A DNA stretch of 64,000 nucleotides from Microthyrium microscopicum (GCA_010405405.1 MU004235.1:696538-760537); one strand, 5' to 3'; numbered from the stretch's first letter, positions 34,601 through 47,751 are shown. Notes: generated by a model not told the origin, from the sequence alone. Made by a program: numbers and translations.

Positions 34601-35971
34601 TAAATCGGCAGTATCAAGTCAGCGAAACTGAGTCATTCTCAACACAACAGCCTGGACATTTTCTGGCCCCACGCCTGAACAGCTTGCTAGAAATGGGCAA
34701 ACACAGTCGTCAATCCAGCACTTTGGGCACTATTATCGCACCTCCTAACCCATTGGAGAGAGTGGCATCGTTCAATCAGAATGATGCTACACAAAGTTTT
34801 CATAACCTGTTACGCGTCTACTTATTGCACACTTCTCCGGTTCCTAACCTTCTGACTCTGCTCGAATTTGGCTATTAGCCAAAGTCTTACCGATACCCAC
34901 TGACCTTGCATTGACGCGTTACAAAATAACCTTTTTCTCTGGGCCGCCGACACAAGTGGGGCTGTGACACTGCTAACGAGACTCGCTATTAGGGATTTGA
35001 TGCCGACCACAAGGACATTGCGCTCCTCAGACTGCGAAACTTTACAATACATCGCAGTCTTGCGGACCACGAAGTGATGGGATCCAACGGCATCAATCGA
35101 GTCGCCGAGATGATCGGTATTCTAAAGCCATGGGTAAGTTCCTTTCCAAACTTCGTCTCGTCCCCAATCTCCTTCTTCTCTCCGATGCTCTATCCCGACT
35201 AGTCTACCACCGTTTGGCGCCCCGCCGTAAGGGCTGGAGGCCTGGATGGCTATGTCCGTCTTTGGCTGCGACTTACTAGGTGTTTCCTTGTTTAATAAGG
35301 AGGCATCGGTTTCCCTTGAGAACGATTGTGTTCGTCTCTTGAGTATCATTGGGCGCCGATATTCGAATATTGCATGAAGCACGCGCATAGGCCTCGCCTC
35401 TCAGCAGAGGCCTTTTGCCGGTGATTCCATTTTGTCTAATGGTCCATATCAATGTGCTTGCAAACGGGTTCGTATGCGACGCGGCAACGGCATTGAGGAG
35501 ATCTAGTCTCAGGGAAAGTAGCGTTCGGCGACGCCCATGTCAATCAGACTGAGGTCACAAGGATCTCTTGTCTCGAAGACGCAGCATCAGGGGCTTCACT
35601 GTAAAGGTGCTGTGTAAACTATTCATGGAGAAAGATGGCAGCTCGATTGGCTGATGGGCCAGTCACCTTTTGTTTGAGGAGATCGGTTCTCTTACGGGGC
35701 AATAGCGACCATTCTAAGGGTGATCCCAGTCGACACGAGCCTTGCAAGCATGGAGTGTAGCTCAAGTTGGCTGCTTCTCTCTTTGCATCGAATGCGCTTG
35801 CCTATTGACGAAGCTGTTACTGACCATGATGCATAGATCACCTATCTCAATAGTGTTGTAATGCCTGATGAAGATGATGACGAGGACGATGATGATGTAG
35901 AGGATGAGGACGATGATGAAGTTGAGGGTGAGGGTGAAGCAGGAGAAGATGGAGATGACGGCGACGAATAA
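31680..35971 (+). CDS. DUF2461 family protein with expanded introns
   Basis: Eight exons inferred from family pattern: 31680-32205, 32489-32604, 32699-32753, 32844-32863, 32912-32982, 33705-33907, 34993-35133 and 35837-35971, about 421 residues. The first 150 residues are disordered and charged (KEEETDLASSSEDDD; basic runs KRAKRQ), suggesting nuclear location. The DUF2461 domain follows: PNTMLFLGDLRQNNNREWLK, NDPDYR, FRIHRDVRFSKDQTPYK, SWSRTGRKGPFAKYYFHIK, GGLWQPEASELASLRRAI, EFFGGV, RLRNFTIHRSLADHEV and TYLNSVVMPD. The tail is almost wholly Asp/Glu. Function is unknown in fungi. Introns are 283, 94, 90, 48, 722, 1085 and 703 nt, far above neighbouring genes. The exon 2/exon 3 junction is off by one base with canonical splice sites: a phase-0 exon ending GACCTT must meet TTTTTCAGA, but the AG lies one base earlier. 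The gene may therefore be damaged, oddly spliced, or carry a sequence error. Confidence 0.78.
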
Positions 35972-38900
35972 TAGGATTGGCCAAGTTGTAGAACATGATG
36001 TCTTATTGCGATGATCACAGACTGACAGTCTTCACTGCGCCAATACAGTAGTCTGGGAAGTTAAAATTTAATCGCGATTTGTGAGCGTATTATGCGACTT
36101 ATCGCCGTGAGTTTACCGGTAGCTGCAGGATTGTTACTTGCAAGAATTCAAGCAAAGACTTGAATATAAGGATAGACCAATGAATCGTGGCAAAGTTGAC
36201 TTCTGCATGATAACCTTCGCAAGAAACAATATTTAGCATCCATGGTGAGAGGGAGTGTTCAACAATGCTCTCAACAAATGTTCCAAGCGAATAACGGATC
36301 GTCCAGTTCTTTGCTGGAGAGATTTCAATTTGGAAAGAGCACCCATCACAACACTACATACGCTCTTTGCTATTCCCTCATAACTCTCTAACTTCATGTC
36401 TTGTTCTGGGGTTCATCTTACGTTACATTTTCCTTGTCTGTTATAATTACTGCTCTGATCATACAGTAGAGAATCCTGCAGATGCAGGTTGTCTAAACCT
36501 ATTTGGGATTTCAAATTTGGAGCTTACTAAGTCCCAGTTTGCTGGCTCTCTCGTATCGAATGTGTGGTATTCCAACTATTCGCTTACCAAAGTGCCAGTC
36601 TATAGAACATGATTGGTGAAATATTCAAATTTTGAAATCTCAAATAGGTTTAGACAACCTGCATCTGCAGGATTCTCTACGGTATGCTATTGTATTGCAT
36701 GTGCGTTTTCATTGCCTACAACGGCCAGCGTGAACCCTTGGTAAATGGGCATCGCGATGGCTGCAAGTCAGGGACTCGGGGTTGACTGGCTTGCCATCCC
36801 TTTCAAAACCAGATATGGTCCACGCCCTGTGCAACTGGTCTACAATGCTCAACAGCTCTGGTAACTGGTGACTGCTCATATGTTTCCATGTCGACCAACG
36901 CAGACACATCATGCATGATGTGTGGTAGCACCACATATCAACCATTCCGAGAGCTCGCAATAAACTTCACTGGCCTGTCTGCACTTTGTATAGTAAAGAA
37001 TGCTCCCAGCAAAGTAGACAAGAAGAGCTCGTAGGCTCAACCAAACGTCCAGGCATTTTCCCTTTCCAGGCGAGGCGTCACAGATAGCGACGCTTACTCT
37101 TTCGTCTTCGTGAGGAGCCTTGTCTCAGCTTTGCATTGCACCCGCCAGTCAATTTGCGCAAGGCCTTGGTGAATTCATCGTCGAGAGTTTTGACCATCTC
37201 AAATTGATACCTCCTTCAAAGCTTCGAATCTCCTTGCTGCAGGATATCACACGCATTGCATCTCATGGCTCCGTGTTCTTCGACGTGGCATTCTCTAAGA
37301 GGGGAAGACACCTCGTCTTCGAAAGCTGCGTGATCAAGCGCAAGAAGCGCCTTAGGACGGCGCATGTTGACCTCACTTGCATGCATTCGCGGCCATTTGA
37401 GGATTGGTGTCCCATGATTCACAGCCATCCGCTCGGTTATAGCGTTTGTGAGGAGCCAGCACATAATCATCCTCATCTTAGCGCGGCAGAGATCCTAGAA
37501 TGCTAGGATTGAAGTGTCAGGCTGGTTGTTAGTGCTACCATCATTTCAGCCATATTATCTTTAATATCGGCAGTCAAAGTCTCAATCAAATGAAAGCCTA
37601 CCCGGAATACGAGGGTTGTTGGGCGAGGCTCCAAATCAGGTTCTTTACATATGCTTAGCTGCCGAAAGAGGCCATAGCCGACCCCTCCAAGATAGCCTTG
37701 TGCCCTTCGATAGACTTTCCGGCGGCCTGTCAGTCTGTACAAGAGCATCCCAGCTCTCCAGAGACATTTGCGAAGGCGAAAGTAATTCTGCCGTCAATCC
37801 CTGGCTACAGGTAGTTGTCACTATCACATCATTTAGCGGTGAGTATAATCGGCTAAGAGCGGAGGCTCACTAATTTCCCCAGACGAATGCTTTTGAGCCA
37901 TCCTAGGCAGCATAAACTGGTCGCCTTCCTCCGAGGTCAGCACTCCATCAGATATATTCACAGCAAAGGCTTTGTCAAGCCCATCAATGCTCGCATGCAG
38001 CTGCCTGATACATTAGCATCTCACACCCATGACCAGATTCAAAGCTCTCGCTTCCCACTAATTCATCGCTCGTTTATCCTAATTTCATGCAAAATCACAG
38101 TGGCAAGGCTTTAAAGACTGACCATTGGTCCCAGCAAGCGGCAAAGACCGTTCCGTCACTGAGTCCCCATAGCTGGGTCCCAGATTTCTTGATGGTCGCC
38201 AATGGATGTGTGAACAAAGTGCGGATCTAAAGGGAGGGCCCGTTGCAACTTGCATGATGATACGATCACCTGATCATAGCCGGGCCTGCCGTCAGCACCA
38301 ATAAGACAGTTAAAGTGGTCGGGTCCAGCTGAAGGTGGGCCGTGGCGCTGATGGATATCAGAAGGGTTGGTGGATCCTCTTGCTCTCCTTGGCCTGTGCT
38401 TGCTGACTACTCAATCGGGCTAGCTTCAGTCTCACGGCATGGTAATGGTAATATCGGCAAATTGCGTAACCTGTCTAGCGCGATATGCTGCGGCAGCGTC
38501 GGACCGAACAAGAATTCCCGATGCAATAAGCGAACGAAGCTGGTCTCCCACCCTGGATTCTGGAATGATCGCGATTTTGCTTTTTCGTTGTCCACATGAT
38601 GGGATGATGACTTTGATCTAGATATGCACTGTATTATTCTTGTGATATTTGACCGTCTATCAGTCTTTTGACTTCAAGCTAACACTCACCGCATTTAAGG
38701 ATTTGGATGCTGTTTGACGTCATGCATTGGGCTGGCCTCCATTCGCAAGCTAGGTACTGGTGGAAGTTGGTTGGACAGTTTTCCAATTTGGTGGGGCGGG
38801 TACGATAATGGAAGTACAACAAGCAAATCTCCCATCGCATTCGGTGGGTAACATAACACTCGATCAGTAACGCATTGTATGGTAGCCATCGACTGCGATG

Positions 38901-41900
38901 CGAGTTCACGGTTTAATTTCGAAAAGACCAAGTGGGATTTTCAGGTGTGTTAGCTGCAACCACAATCTTGAGCTAACAAATTCTAGCGCCGAAGGGGCCG
39001 CCCCGGCCCCCGGTCGGGTCGGGAGTTTCCATGCCAGTCATGCCATGATTCGACATTGATAACAAGATGATTGCCAGAATTCCGTTGTGTCCAGCGTAAA
39101 AGTCTCAATTTCAGACAATAGTTGATTGGGCGATAGGCTGCGCTGAATCCTAGAGCTTTACCATTCGTGTCAAATTTTTCACTTTTTGATTGCACGAGGA
39201 GGCACATTAAATCTTGCAAGGCAATTGCAGCAAAGTAAAGCATGCCCTCTGCCAAACTTCCTCCCTCTCTGACTCGAAACACGAGACTGAAGCAAAAGCT
39301 TCTGTCAGGTCCGGACGATGCAACGCTGTATTCTCGCTCACAAGGAAGGATCCTGATTGTTTCAGACCAGAAAATGCTCCATCTGGAAGCCCTGTCACTG
39401 CGGGCGCATAGCCCACTATGTATTCAAAGCATCAAGTCCCTAGCTTTCGCTTAGACATTTCTAGAATCCAGTTTGACAGACTCGAAGCAAGGCGTAACTT
39501 TGAATTATTCATTGATTAACTTGTAAATGCAGGACGGCAGCGCGGAGACATCCATGACGGTCCGCGGCGCTCCCTCATCGCCTCGTGATGCGCAAGCCGC
39601 ATAAACACTTCAATCAACCTGACGAAAGTTGCGCAAAGGGCGGCTAATCAGTGTTGTACGATCATGTGGGTTGCCGAAGTGGCACTTTGCATGCTTCTTG
39701 CAGATGCGATGCAAACCGACGAGTCTTAGGAGTGACAATCTGGTAGACGAGCTCTTGGAATAAGTTCGCGCAAAGGATATGGCAGCGTTCACTTGTAACT
39801 TGTCAACTTGGCAACTCTTTTAGCGACTCTTGGGTCAACCCCTGGTAGTACGACAACGTGGAGAGCCGCCCATTGCGGAAAGACTTGCCGTTCTTACCTG
39901 AGCACGGTAGCCGTAAAGGTTGCCTTGTACGCGAAATTTGCAAGCTCCCTGCTGAACTAACCTCCAATTAATTGCAATGATTACTCCGTACTTTCAAAGT
40001 CTCCGTGGGAGTCAGACGCCGAAACACACTCTCGACAAGAAGTGAGGAAAAGGATTCGACTAGATATGCAAGGCGTCGACGAGAGTTACACATCCCGCGG
40101 GTCCACTATTAGAGAGACAAGGGTAACGTTTTCACACCATCCACCGAAGAAAACCATTGATTGCCTCGTACAAGCGATGATGGTGTGAAGTGCACAAGGT
40201 CAGTGCTTCCACTGCAACGGCTTTTTACTACGACAGCTTCAGGCGCTTGACAGCCCTGGACGCTTGTGCTACCTGACCAGTGTAAAGGGACCCGATTGGG
40301 AGCCAATTTGGGTCTGTGAACTGTTTGGAAATTACCCGCGTTGGGCAAGCGCGAAATGTGGGATTGTCGCTGGTTACCGACACTTTGAAACCGGACGCAT
40401 ATCCCACAGAGTCAGAAGATCCAGCCTGGCCGTGCAATATGCAAGGGATGGCTTGTAAGTTGCTACGGGCATCTACCCTCAAAGAGAGGGTTAGACATGC
40501 CCAACCACCAGGCCGAGCAATTCTAGATTATCCTTCAGTGGTCCTGTGGCATGTGAGGGATAGACTACTCAATATGGGCACACTCTTTCTTTGCGCTCTG
40601 GTTCGTCAACAACCATAACTTTGCATTCTGGCCTACCCTTGGACAGCGACTCGTCAACAAGTACGTTGCTTACTGTAGGATGCGAGTGATGCGATGTTAA
40701 TTTGGGCGGAAAGCATGCGCATCCTGGGAACCGCGTCTGATTGTGCGCCCGTACCCACTAGCAATGCAAAAGTTGAACCTGGCGTCAAAAGGGAAAATGT
40801 GCAACTAGAAATTGACAGAACAAAGAACGCTGACGAGAACGTGATGAATCTCAGTATTTGTTTGATAATAATGCTTTCTTGGTTTGTTGTTGTCATCCCT
40901 TTCGAACCAGTAGGGCTCGCCTCGGGCCGCCTCCCGTGCCCCCGGGAGGTTGTAAGCGTTTCCGTAAACCGCGTCATTTCGGGTGCAAGGGTTGGTTTGA
41001 GGTACAATAATTCAAATCCCCATGACCCAGGGATGAAGTCAACGCTCGATACTGAGTGCCCTGCTCAGTCTATCAAGGGTTACGTCTCCTGGTTCGGGGT
41101 GTACCGTAGATCTTCGCTAGGAAATCAAGGGTATATGTGCCTTGATGATAGCGCGGCTGGGTATTCTAAGCGAACCATTTCCGCATAGTCTGAATTCTTT
41201 CAGAAATGTAGGATTTGGGTTTCTCCCCCAGCCTCACGTTTCTCTTTGAGTAGAGAGATTAGGAAGTCATGAAACATTATTGATCCAAGCTGTATCCGTG
41301 TATCCGTACTTGCTTTAAGGCATAGTTTTGAAGGGGTTCATGTAAGAGGATCATCCTGGCATCGGGTACGGCATGCATGGCAGACAAGGACGAGGCTTGG
41401 AAATAAATTTGCAAGCAGTTTCCCAAAACCCCTTGAGGCCCGATGAAAGACTACGTGCACGGCTACGAGTGGTGCAAACTATCAATTGTCTGTACATTAA
41501 CGCACTCTGCTACCCAGTCTAGCCAGCTGTAGCCTTAATCAGAGTGGTGAGGAGTGCATTATTGGCCTCTTTCTGTGACGAATACTGCATATTGTCGGGC
41601 GTCTAGTTGGCCCCAGGTTACGCAACATCCCGGCCCAGTTTGAAAGCTGGTGCAGTTGGTTTCTGCTAGAAGGATGAATAGCTTCGCTGTTAGATAGCTG
41701 CAACTCGACAAAAAGAGCGCACGGTAGGCTGTGTAACGAAAGACACGTTGGCTCATAATTTGGACTCGTTGGTAGGTGCCACGATGAGCAACTGCTTTGA
41801 TATTTGTCGTGTTTGTGTTGCGTCGGTCAATTTCGCTTCTATCCATAGCCATGGGCTTCCGTATCGTTATTAGTGAGTTTCTATTACCTGCATTGGCGAA

Positions 41901-44461
41901 CGCTCACGTGTTTGTGTCTTTTGACATCACCTCAAGGTTGCTCCAACGTGTGGAGAGAAACGGGTTCATAAGAAGATCTTTGGACATATACAAGGGATCA
42001 TATACAGTTCTCGTCCTTCAAGTTTCAACAGCTTTGGCCTGCATCAAAGCTTGCAGAGTTTTAGTTTGAGATTGATTTGACTCAAGAAACGATCGAAGCA
42101 TTGCACGGGAATCGCGGGTCGGTGTCGGCAGGGCCGCGAGGGCTACGTGCCGCGAATGCAGATGCCAGCAAAGTGCAAAAAATAATACGGGCCTGCCCGT
42201 CATGCTTGGTATCGTTCCGTGCTCCGTGTCGAATCTTTGCTAGTGAAAACTAGGTACTCGCTTTCTACTCGGCACACAATTAAAGCAATTTGAACCGAGT
42301 ACTAACTCGACTCGACATCAATATCACACAGGTAAAGCCCCCCACCGTCAGTACCACTTTGGTACTGCTGGCTCAGGTGTTGTTCTTGTTATGGGCGTTA
42401 TCATTGCTTCTTAAGGGGTTCATGGTTCCAGGTCGCCAGTCACTCATGTTTGAACGACTTGGTTGGCTCTGTCTCCACAGATGACCAGTTCAGTGGAGGC
42501 GCTAATAACGGAGTGGCGGGCTAGCGGAAGCTTCCAAGCTTCCCGTCCTAAACAATCCTTCGGGTCGTGGTGGTCTTCACGATAATTGGAGGGCCAAAAG
42601 CCACCGAACTGCTCAATCTCGCTCGACTAATGGGCGCTGCGTACAGGACCCATTGAAGGTTGTTTTCTGGCCCCCGGATTATGAGCTATATCTATCATTT
42701 GTGACAAGTGACAAATCTATCGGCATGTAAAGGCGCTCAGACAAAATACCTCTCAAAGATCCTGTACGCAGTAGCTTTCGCCTTATCAGGATTGCAGCAC
42801 TCAAATGCATCCTCAACACGAGTCACCAGTGCGGTGAGAACCTGACCAATGAGAAGAACAGAAAAGCATTTCCTTTCTTTTCAGACGATCCAAGTGGCGG
42901 CACCATGACCAATTCCTGGAAATTGAGTGGTTCAAAGCAACCACTCATCTGTCACTTTGTGGCAGCACGCTGTCAGGTCCAGTTGCGAAGCTTATGAACG
43001 TGTGGCTGGCGCTTTTCCACGACCATGCCGCAGAATGTAGTGATGAATCGCCATGGATTGGAAAAGAGTACAGGCGTCGGTGTGCAAAGCGGCTCGGTTC
43101 ACGCTTAAGGGAGGTGCTGCTCGTGATTGAGAAAACCGCATACACAATTACAATCCATGTGGCTCCAGGACCAACCTTGCTTCGCGTGGACAAAGTTTAG
43201 TTGAAGTTACTGACGCAAGGGAATGACAGGACATGGGTGCTTGCGAGTTGCGACAGTGGTGATGGCCCTTTGGAATGATCCTGGCAAAGTTTTCCGTAGC
43301 AGGGACATGGTGGGGACGGGACGACGGTGATGGGAGTTGACGACATGGTAGTAAAATAACAGAAGTGGGCTACAGATTGCTACAACGGTAATGCCGCCGT
43401 CAAACAGGAGGGTGGCCTCTTTCTGGGGATGTAGAATTATTAGAGCGCGCAGCCAGGAGTAGCACAAAGCAGCTGTGCTTCATCCACGCAACTGTAAGCT
43501 TTAGCCAACAAATTGCTCGCCTCACGCAGAAGCAGCGGTAAAAAGTAGAAAAGCCGCACTTCCCGCGCGGTGGGAACGGCTCGAGGCAGGGTCTAGGAAA
43601 AGCGAGACGAGAGGAGCGGTCCAGCGCAGAGCTTGTCGATTCAAACACATGTACCTTGGGCTGCACGCTGGTTGTACCCAAGATTAGTACATGAGAGGTA
43701 CATCAGACGGTTCCCTTGCTTGCTGGTGCTTGAACCCGGTCCTAACAGGTAGGCAGCACGGTTGTTGTTGGCTGATGGATGGTCAGCTCTGAAATGACGG
43801 AGCAGCACGTTGTGCCATGTTGTACAGAGTTTACTCGCGATGGATATCAATGGGCAGAAGTTCTGTCGCCAGTGTGCGGGATCTTGTGAGCTTTTGGCAG
43901 GCACCACAGATTCTCGAGTGAGAAGTGGTACTGGACAAGTCTCTGACAAGTCTCTGACAAGTTACGACGCTGTTCAGCCCACAGACATGACACGGATGGT
44001 GCAGGTCTTTGACTTCTGAAGAGGGCGAACTGAAGCGAGTCAGGCTGAGCCCAGCAAGACAAGTCCAAACTCCACAACAAGAATGGGGAGCAATTGCAGA
44101 GAAAATAAGTTACCAGCGATACGTGTGGCGGCGAAACAGGGATTTCGATGCCAAAACCATGTATTTTCAAGCCTGTCGGGAGCCCGGGAAGAGGCAGCGT
44201 TAACCTTGTTTCGTGGAGGCCCTTGATTCTTGAAAGGTCTGCGCTTTGGCATTTGCTGGCAAAGTCAAAGTGGTGGTTTTGATTTTGGAAGGGAAGTCGA
44301 GCCGGCTAAAGTTGATTAAACTACTAGTAGCTGATGGTCCATGGGCATGAATGGGTACAGGCTTGTCTGTGACAAGCACCACGATTCCCAAATAATCTCC
44401 CATTTCGTCTTGCTGCCGTTGACTTCTGGTCTTCCTGACTTCCAATCTCTCACAATCTCTC

Positions 44462-44465
<4 letters not shown>
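35972..44465. other. Long region without recognisable genes
   Basis: About 8.5 kb of ordinary base composition, without RIP, in which I recognise no protein family. Frames such as 37120-37506 (+), 40694-41188 (+) and 43847-44170 (-) are open for 100-165 codons but lack motifs and are shadowed by other frames. The only clear structure is the MITE at 36462-36684. A minor 11-bp tandem repeat (GACAAGTCTCT, about 2.6 copies) lies at 43934-43962. The region could hold fast-evolving short genes or non-coding transcripts that cannot be seen by eye. Confidence 0.5.
36462..36684. mobile_element. Fold-back MITE with ~57-bp terminal inverted repeats and TA target duplication
   Basis: The left arm starts at 36464 (CAGTAGAGAATCCTGCAG) and the right arm ends at 36682. 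The right arm reads inward as CCGTAGAGAATCCTGCAG. The arms agree over about 57 bases with two mismatches and one single-base gap. TA flanks both ends (36462-36463, 36683-36684). The roughly 105-bp middle has no coding frame. This is a non-autonomous, palindromic element of the Tc1/mariner/pogo target type. Arm identity suggests recent movement. Confidence 0.88.

Positions 44466-44494
<29 letters not shown>
44466..44494 (+). repeat. (CT)n microsatellite in the leader of the Zn2Cys6 gene
   Basis: About 14.5 CT units, followed by 800 bases of strongly pyrimidine-rich sequence up to the start codon at 45382. Such CT-rich tracts are common around fungal transcription starts, so this probably marks the core promoter and long leader of the downstream regulator gene. 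Confidence 0.75.
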
Positions 44495-44498
<4 letters not shown>

Positions 44499-45381
44499 TT
44501 CTTCTCTTTTGCTTCTATCCCTACTTCTCCAACTTATACATACACTTACTCTTCGCTCTCTCCATTCGTCGTCTCTAGTGTATCGTCCACCTAGGTAGTC
44601 TCTCCCGTTCAACCTCTATAGTCTGCTCAAGCCCCCATACCTCACTACTAGTATTTGTTGGCGGTCCAGCAAATCGCTCCAAACTAAAGGTACGCCATAT
44701 CCTTCTCAATCCCCATACACTTGCCAGGGCCTCCACCATACGTGCAGCACACCACCACCTTGCCGCGCCGCCGTTGTCTTTTTCTCCCTCCTACAGCTCG
44801 CTCTCTCTCGTGTCTCTCACCTCTACTGCCTCCTCCTTCTCAATTGTCATCTATCTTGCCTTCTCCATTGGAGCTCACACACTCACGACTTCCTGTTTTC
44901 CCACACTTCCTTCCTCGTTGTGACAGGAGCTACTTCCAAGTTGCACTGGATGGTCGCTCCTTCCCTCGTTTCTCCCGACATTCCTTCGCTCCTTCCCAAG
45001 GCGGGCCGACTCGCATTCCACCTGAATTCTCGTGCCAAGCATTGACCAGCTCATTATAGACCTTTTCCATCTCCTCGTTGGCTCGTCCATTACTCGATCA
45101 ATTCGTGTCGCTTCTTTTCTACCGCGCGCTGTTTTGCTTCAACTACCTCTTTGCAAGGTTGTCGTCGGAGCTGCTTGACGCCTTGTCCAACCACATCCGC
45201 TCCTCTACTACCACTACTACTTCAACTCTCGCCGTCTACTCCATTGGCGACCCGGTGCTATCGCCAGGCATGACTTGATCCTTTCTACGAGATTACTTCA
45301 TGTCAATTTCCTAACAACACTCCTACTTTTCCTCGGTGGCATTTTTCCTTTTGCGTTTCTTCTTCTCAAAACTCTATCGCC

Positions 45382-47751
45382 ATGTCCTATCATCCTCAGG
45401 ACCGCGCCTATCCTCCTCGGTCCGACCAGCCTCCAGCAAGCGGTCCTCCTCACCATCCTCCTCCAGCTCCAGCTAGCGATCAACCCGCTCCGCCTGCCCA
45501 TCAACATCCTCCTCCAGCGGCAGGATACCACCCGCCCCCGCCTAGTGACCCGGCTGCCAGCTATTACGGTCGACCCGCTGAACACCCACCACCACCCTAT
45601 ACTCATCCTGCGCACGGCTATCCTCCACAGCCTCCGCATCACGCGCAAGGCGAATATCCGCGACAGGAGTGGCATCAGTCTGCTTTGCCTCATCATCCAG
45701 CGCCGCCCGGGTCAGGACCACCACCGCCGGCTACTTCGTATCCTCCTCCGTCTCACCATCCTACAGCGCATCACCCACCGCCCGCTGGACCTCACTATCC
45801 TCCTCCACCATCAGCGTATGGTAGACCTCCGCCAGGCTCACAAGCCCCCCCACACTATCCCCCTCCACCTTCGGTCAGTTTTATCATTTTCCCTCGATAG
45901 CAGATCGCTTGGCGGGTAGCGAACATTCAGTTCTTGAAAAACAACATTGAGATTAATGGCTTTTGCGACAAATTCAATTGTCGAGGTCAATATGCCCATA
46001 AAATTGTAGTTTTGTAGGCGGTTGCTGAATCTTCAATTCTTGCCTTTCAGCATGATTTGTATTGCTCTCGTCAATCTAGAGTTGGGGAAGCCTTCCGATA
46101 CGACGAGGATGAGCAGATATTATTTTGACTTGCGACGCTAACTTATACCAGGCACACGGAGCGCCTCCCACAGACCCAGCATACGCCCATCCTCCGCCAT
46201 TGCCACCACCCTATCCTCCTCACGCGTATGAAGGTTACTATCGTGCTCCGTATGATGGCCGCCCACCGCATCCCGGATACGGACCCGGTCCTGCGCAAGC
46301 TCCAAGACAGCGAACAGCAATCGCTTGCAAGTATTGCCGAAAACGAAAGGTGAGTGTTTTGTGAAAGAACTCTTGATATTGCTCCAAATCCTCTTGCTAC
46401 TGTAAACTTGGAAAAATGGCGAAAATGGTGACGAAAGCCTGAAAAAAAGATCTGTGAAATCGATCGGCTGCTTTTGGCGATGCCCAGTTTGATACTGAGC
46501 GGCATATCGCCTATCTGTGTTACTGCATTTTCAACCAATCATACATGGGATCCGACTGACTTTATCTTCCAGATTCGCTGCTCCGGATTTGAGTCGGCTG
46601 AAGGAAGATGTACCAATTGCATTCGCTTTTCGCAAGAATGTGTCTTTGCGCCAGTTGCATCTCAGCAAGCTCAAGCATTTGTTCCCTACAATGCTTACAT
46701 GAATGCAAGTATGAAACATGGAGAGACGGCACCACCATTGTATGGAGCATATGGACAGCCATTACGAGCAGATCATGGTGGTGGTGGAAGTAGTGGCGGA
46801 TACTCAAGAGGCCCCCCGCCACCTGGTTCGTACCCTCCTCCGCATGGAGCATATCCACCACCTGCGCATCCAGGATACATGATGCCTCCTCCATATGGTG
46901 CGCCGCCGCCGCATAATGGAGATCACCAATACCCTCCACCAGGACCGCCGGGACCACCGGGACCACCACACGCTGCGTCGCAGCCACCGCCTGCTCCTGT
47001 ACATACTCCAACATCCGAGTCGTCCACTGGTCGAAAACGGCCCGCAGATGAGCCTTTGTCACCAAATCTCCCGCCACCAAATCCAGCGGCATCTTCAAGT
47101 CTGCCCAGAACACTCGCGCCAGAGTTGAACGCTGATGCTCGTTATGGGGAACCGAGCACTTCTGCGGCTACTCATTCGCCATCATCAACAACGTCACCAT
47201 ATCACTCAGGGCCTCCACCACCGTCTCACCCTTCGTATCCGTATCACGGCAGCTATGGACATCCACCTCATAGACCGGAACCATCGCGTAGTGAATCGTC
47301 TGCGCATGGCCCATATCCACCAGCTGGATCTCAGGCACATACTCCTACATCTCCGAGCACTGTGACTTCTGCAGGAGCATCAAGTGGCGCATACCATTCA
47401 TATCCAACCTCGGCTAATGGCGCTCACGTTCCCAAACCTGAGGCAAAAGAATCCAATTCGCCGGCGACACCATTGGCGACTCTTCCTCCTCCTCATTCCG
47501 TGTCAGCTGGTCCAGTGCAACCATTGTCAGCACCGGCAACTAACGGCTCTCATGGCAGAGTTTCTCCCGCTAGCAACTCGACTTCGCATTCTGCCCAGCG
47601 AAGCCCAACCAGTGCCCATGCGAACGGACGATCAGGGATGAGTATTAGCAATATGATCTCTGACGGCGGACGTGCCAGTGATTCATCCATCGACTCGGCC
47701 ATGAAGGCTAGACTAGGATCCAGCCAACCACCATATGCAGCCAAGTCCTAA
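45382..47751 (+). CDS. Proline-rich Zn2Cys6 transcription factor
   Basis: Three exons (45382-45873, 46152-46349, 46573-47751) give 622 residues. The first 200 residues are extreme low complexity, rich in Pro, His, Tyr and Ala. The zinc cluster follows at about residues 220-255: ACKYCRKRK from exon 2 joined to IRCSGF, RCTNC and QECVF from exon 3, giving the C-x2-C-x6-C...C-x2-C-x6-C order that binds two zinc ions and DNA. An intron of 223 nt splits the cluster between RKRK and IRC. The C-terminal half is again Pro/Ser/Tyr/His-rich, with HTPTSESSTGRKRP as a likely nuclear signal. No fungal_trans regulatory domain is visible, so it resembles short developmental or metabolic regulators more than Gal4-size ones. 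I cannot name the orthologue. The long pyrimidine-rich leader suggests complex promoter control. Confidence 0.9.

Noticed and set aside
37120-37506. 128-residue plus-strand open frame
   Set aside because: No family recognised, shadowed by a minus-strand frame, and composition is not protein-like.
41010-41030. AATTCAAATCCCC, considered as a tRNA T-loop
   Set aside because: No A box or acceptor-stem partner at the expected distance upstream.
40694-41188. 164-residue plus-strand open frame
   Set aside because: Contains a hydrophobic stretch but no motif, and the opposite strand is open too; insufficient to call a gene.
43934-43962. Short 11-bp tandem repeat
   Set aside because: Only about 2.6 copies in non-coding DNA; within chance for a window of this size.
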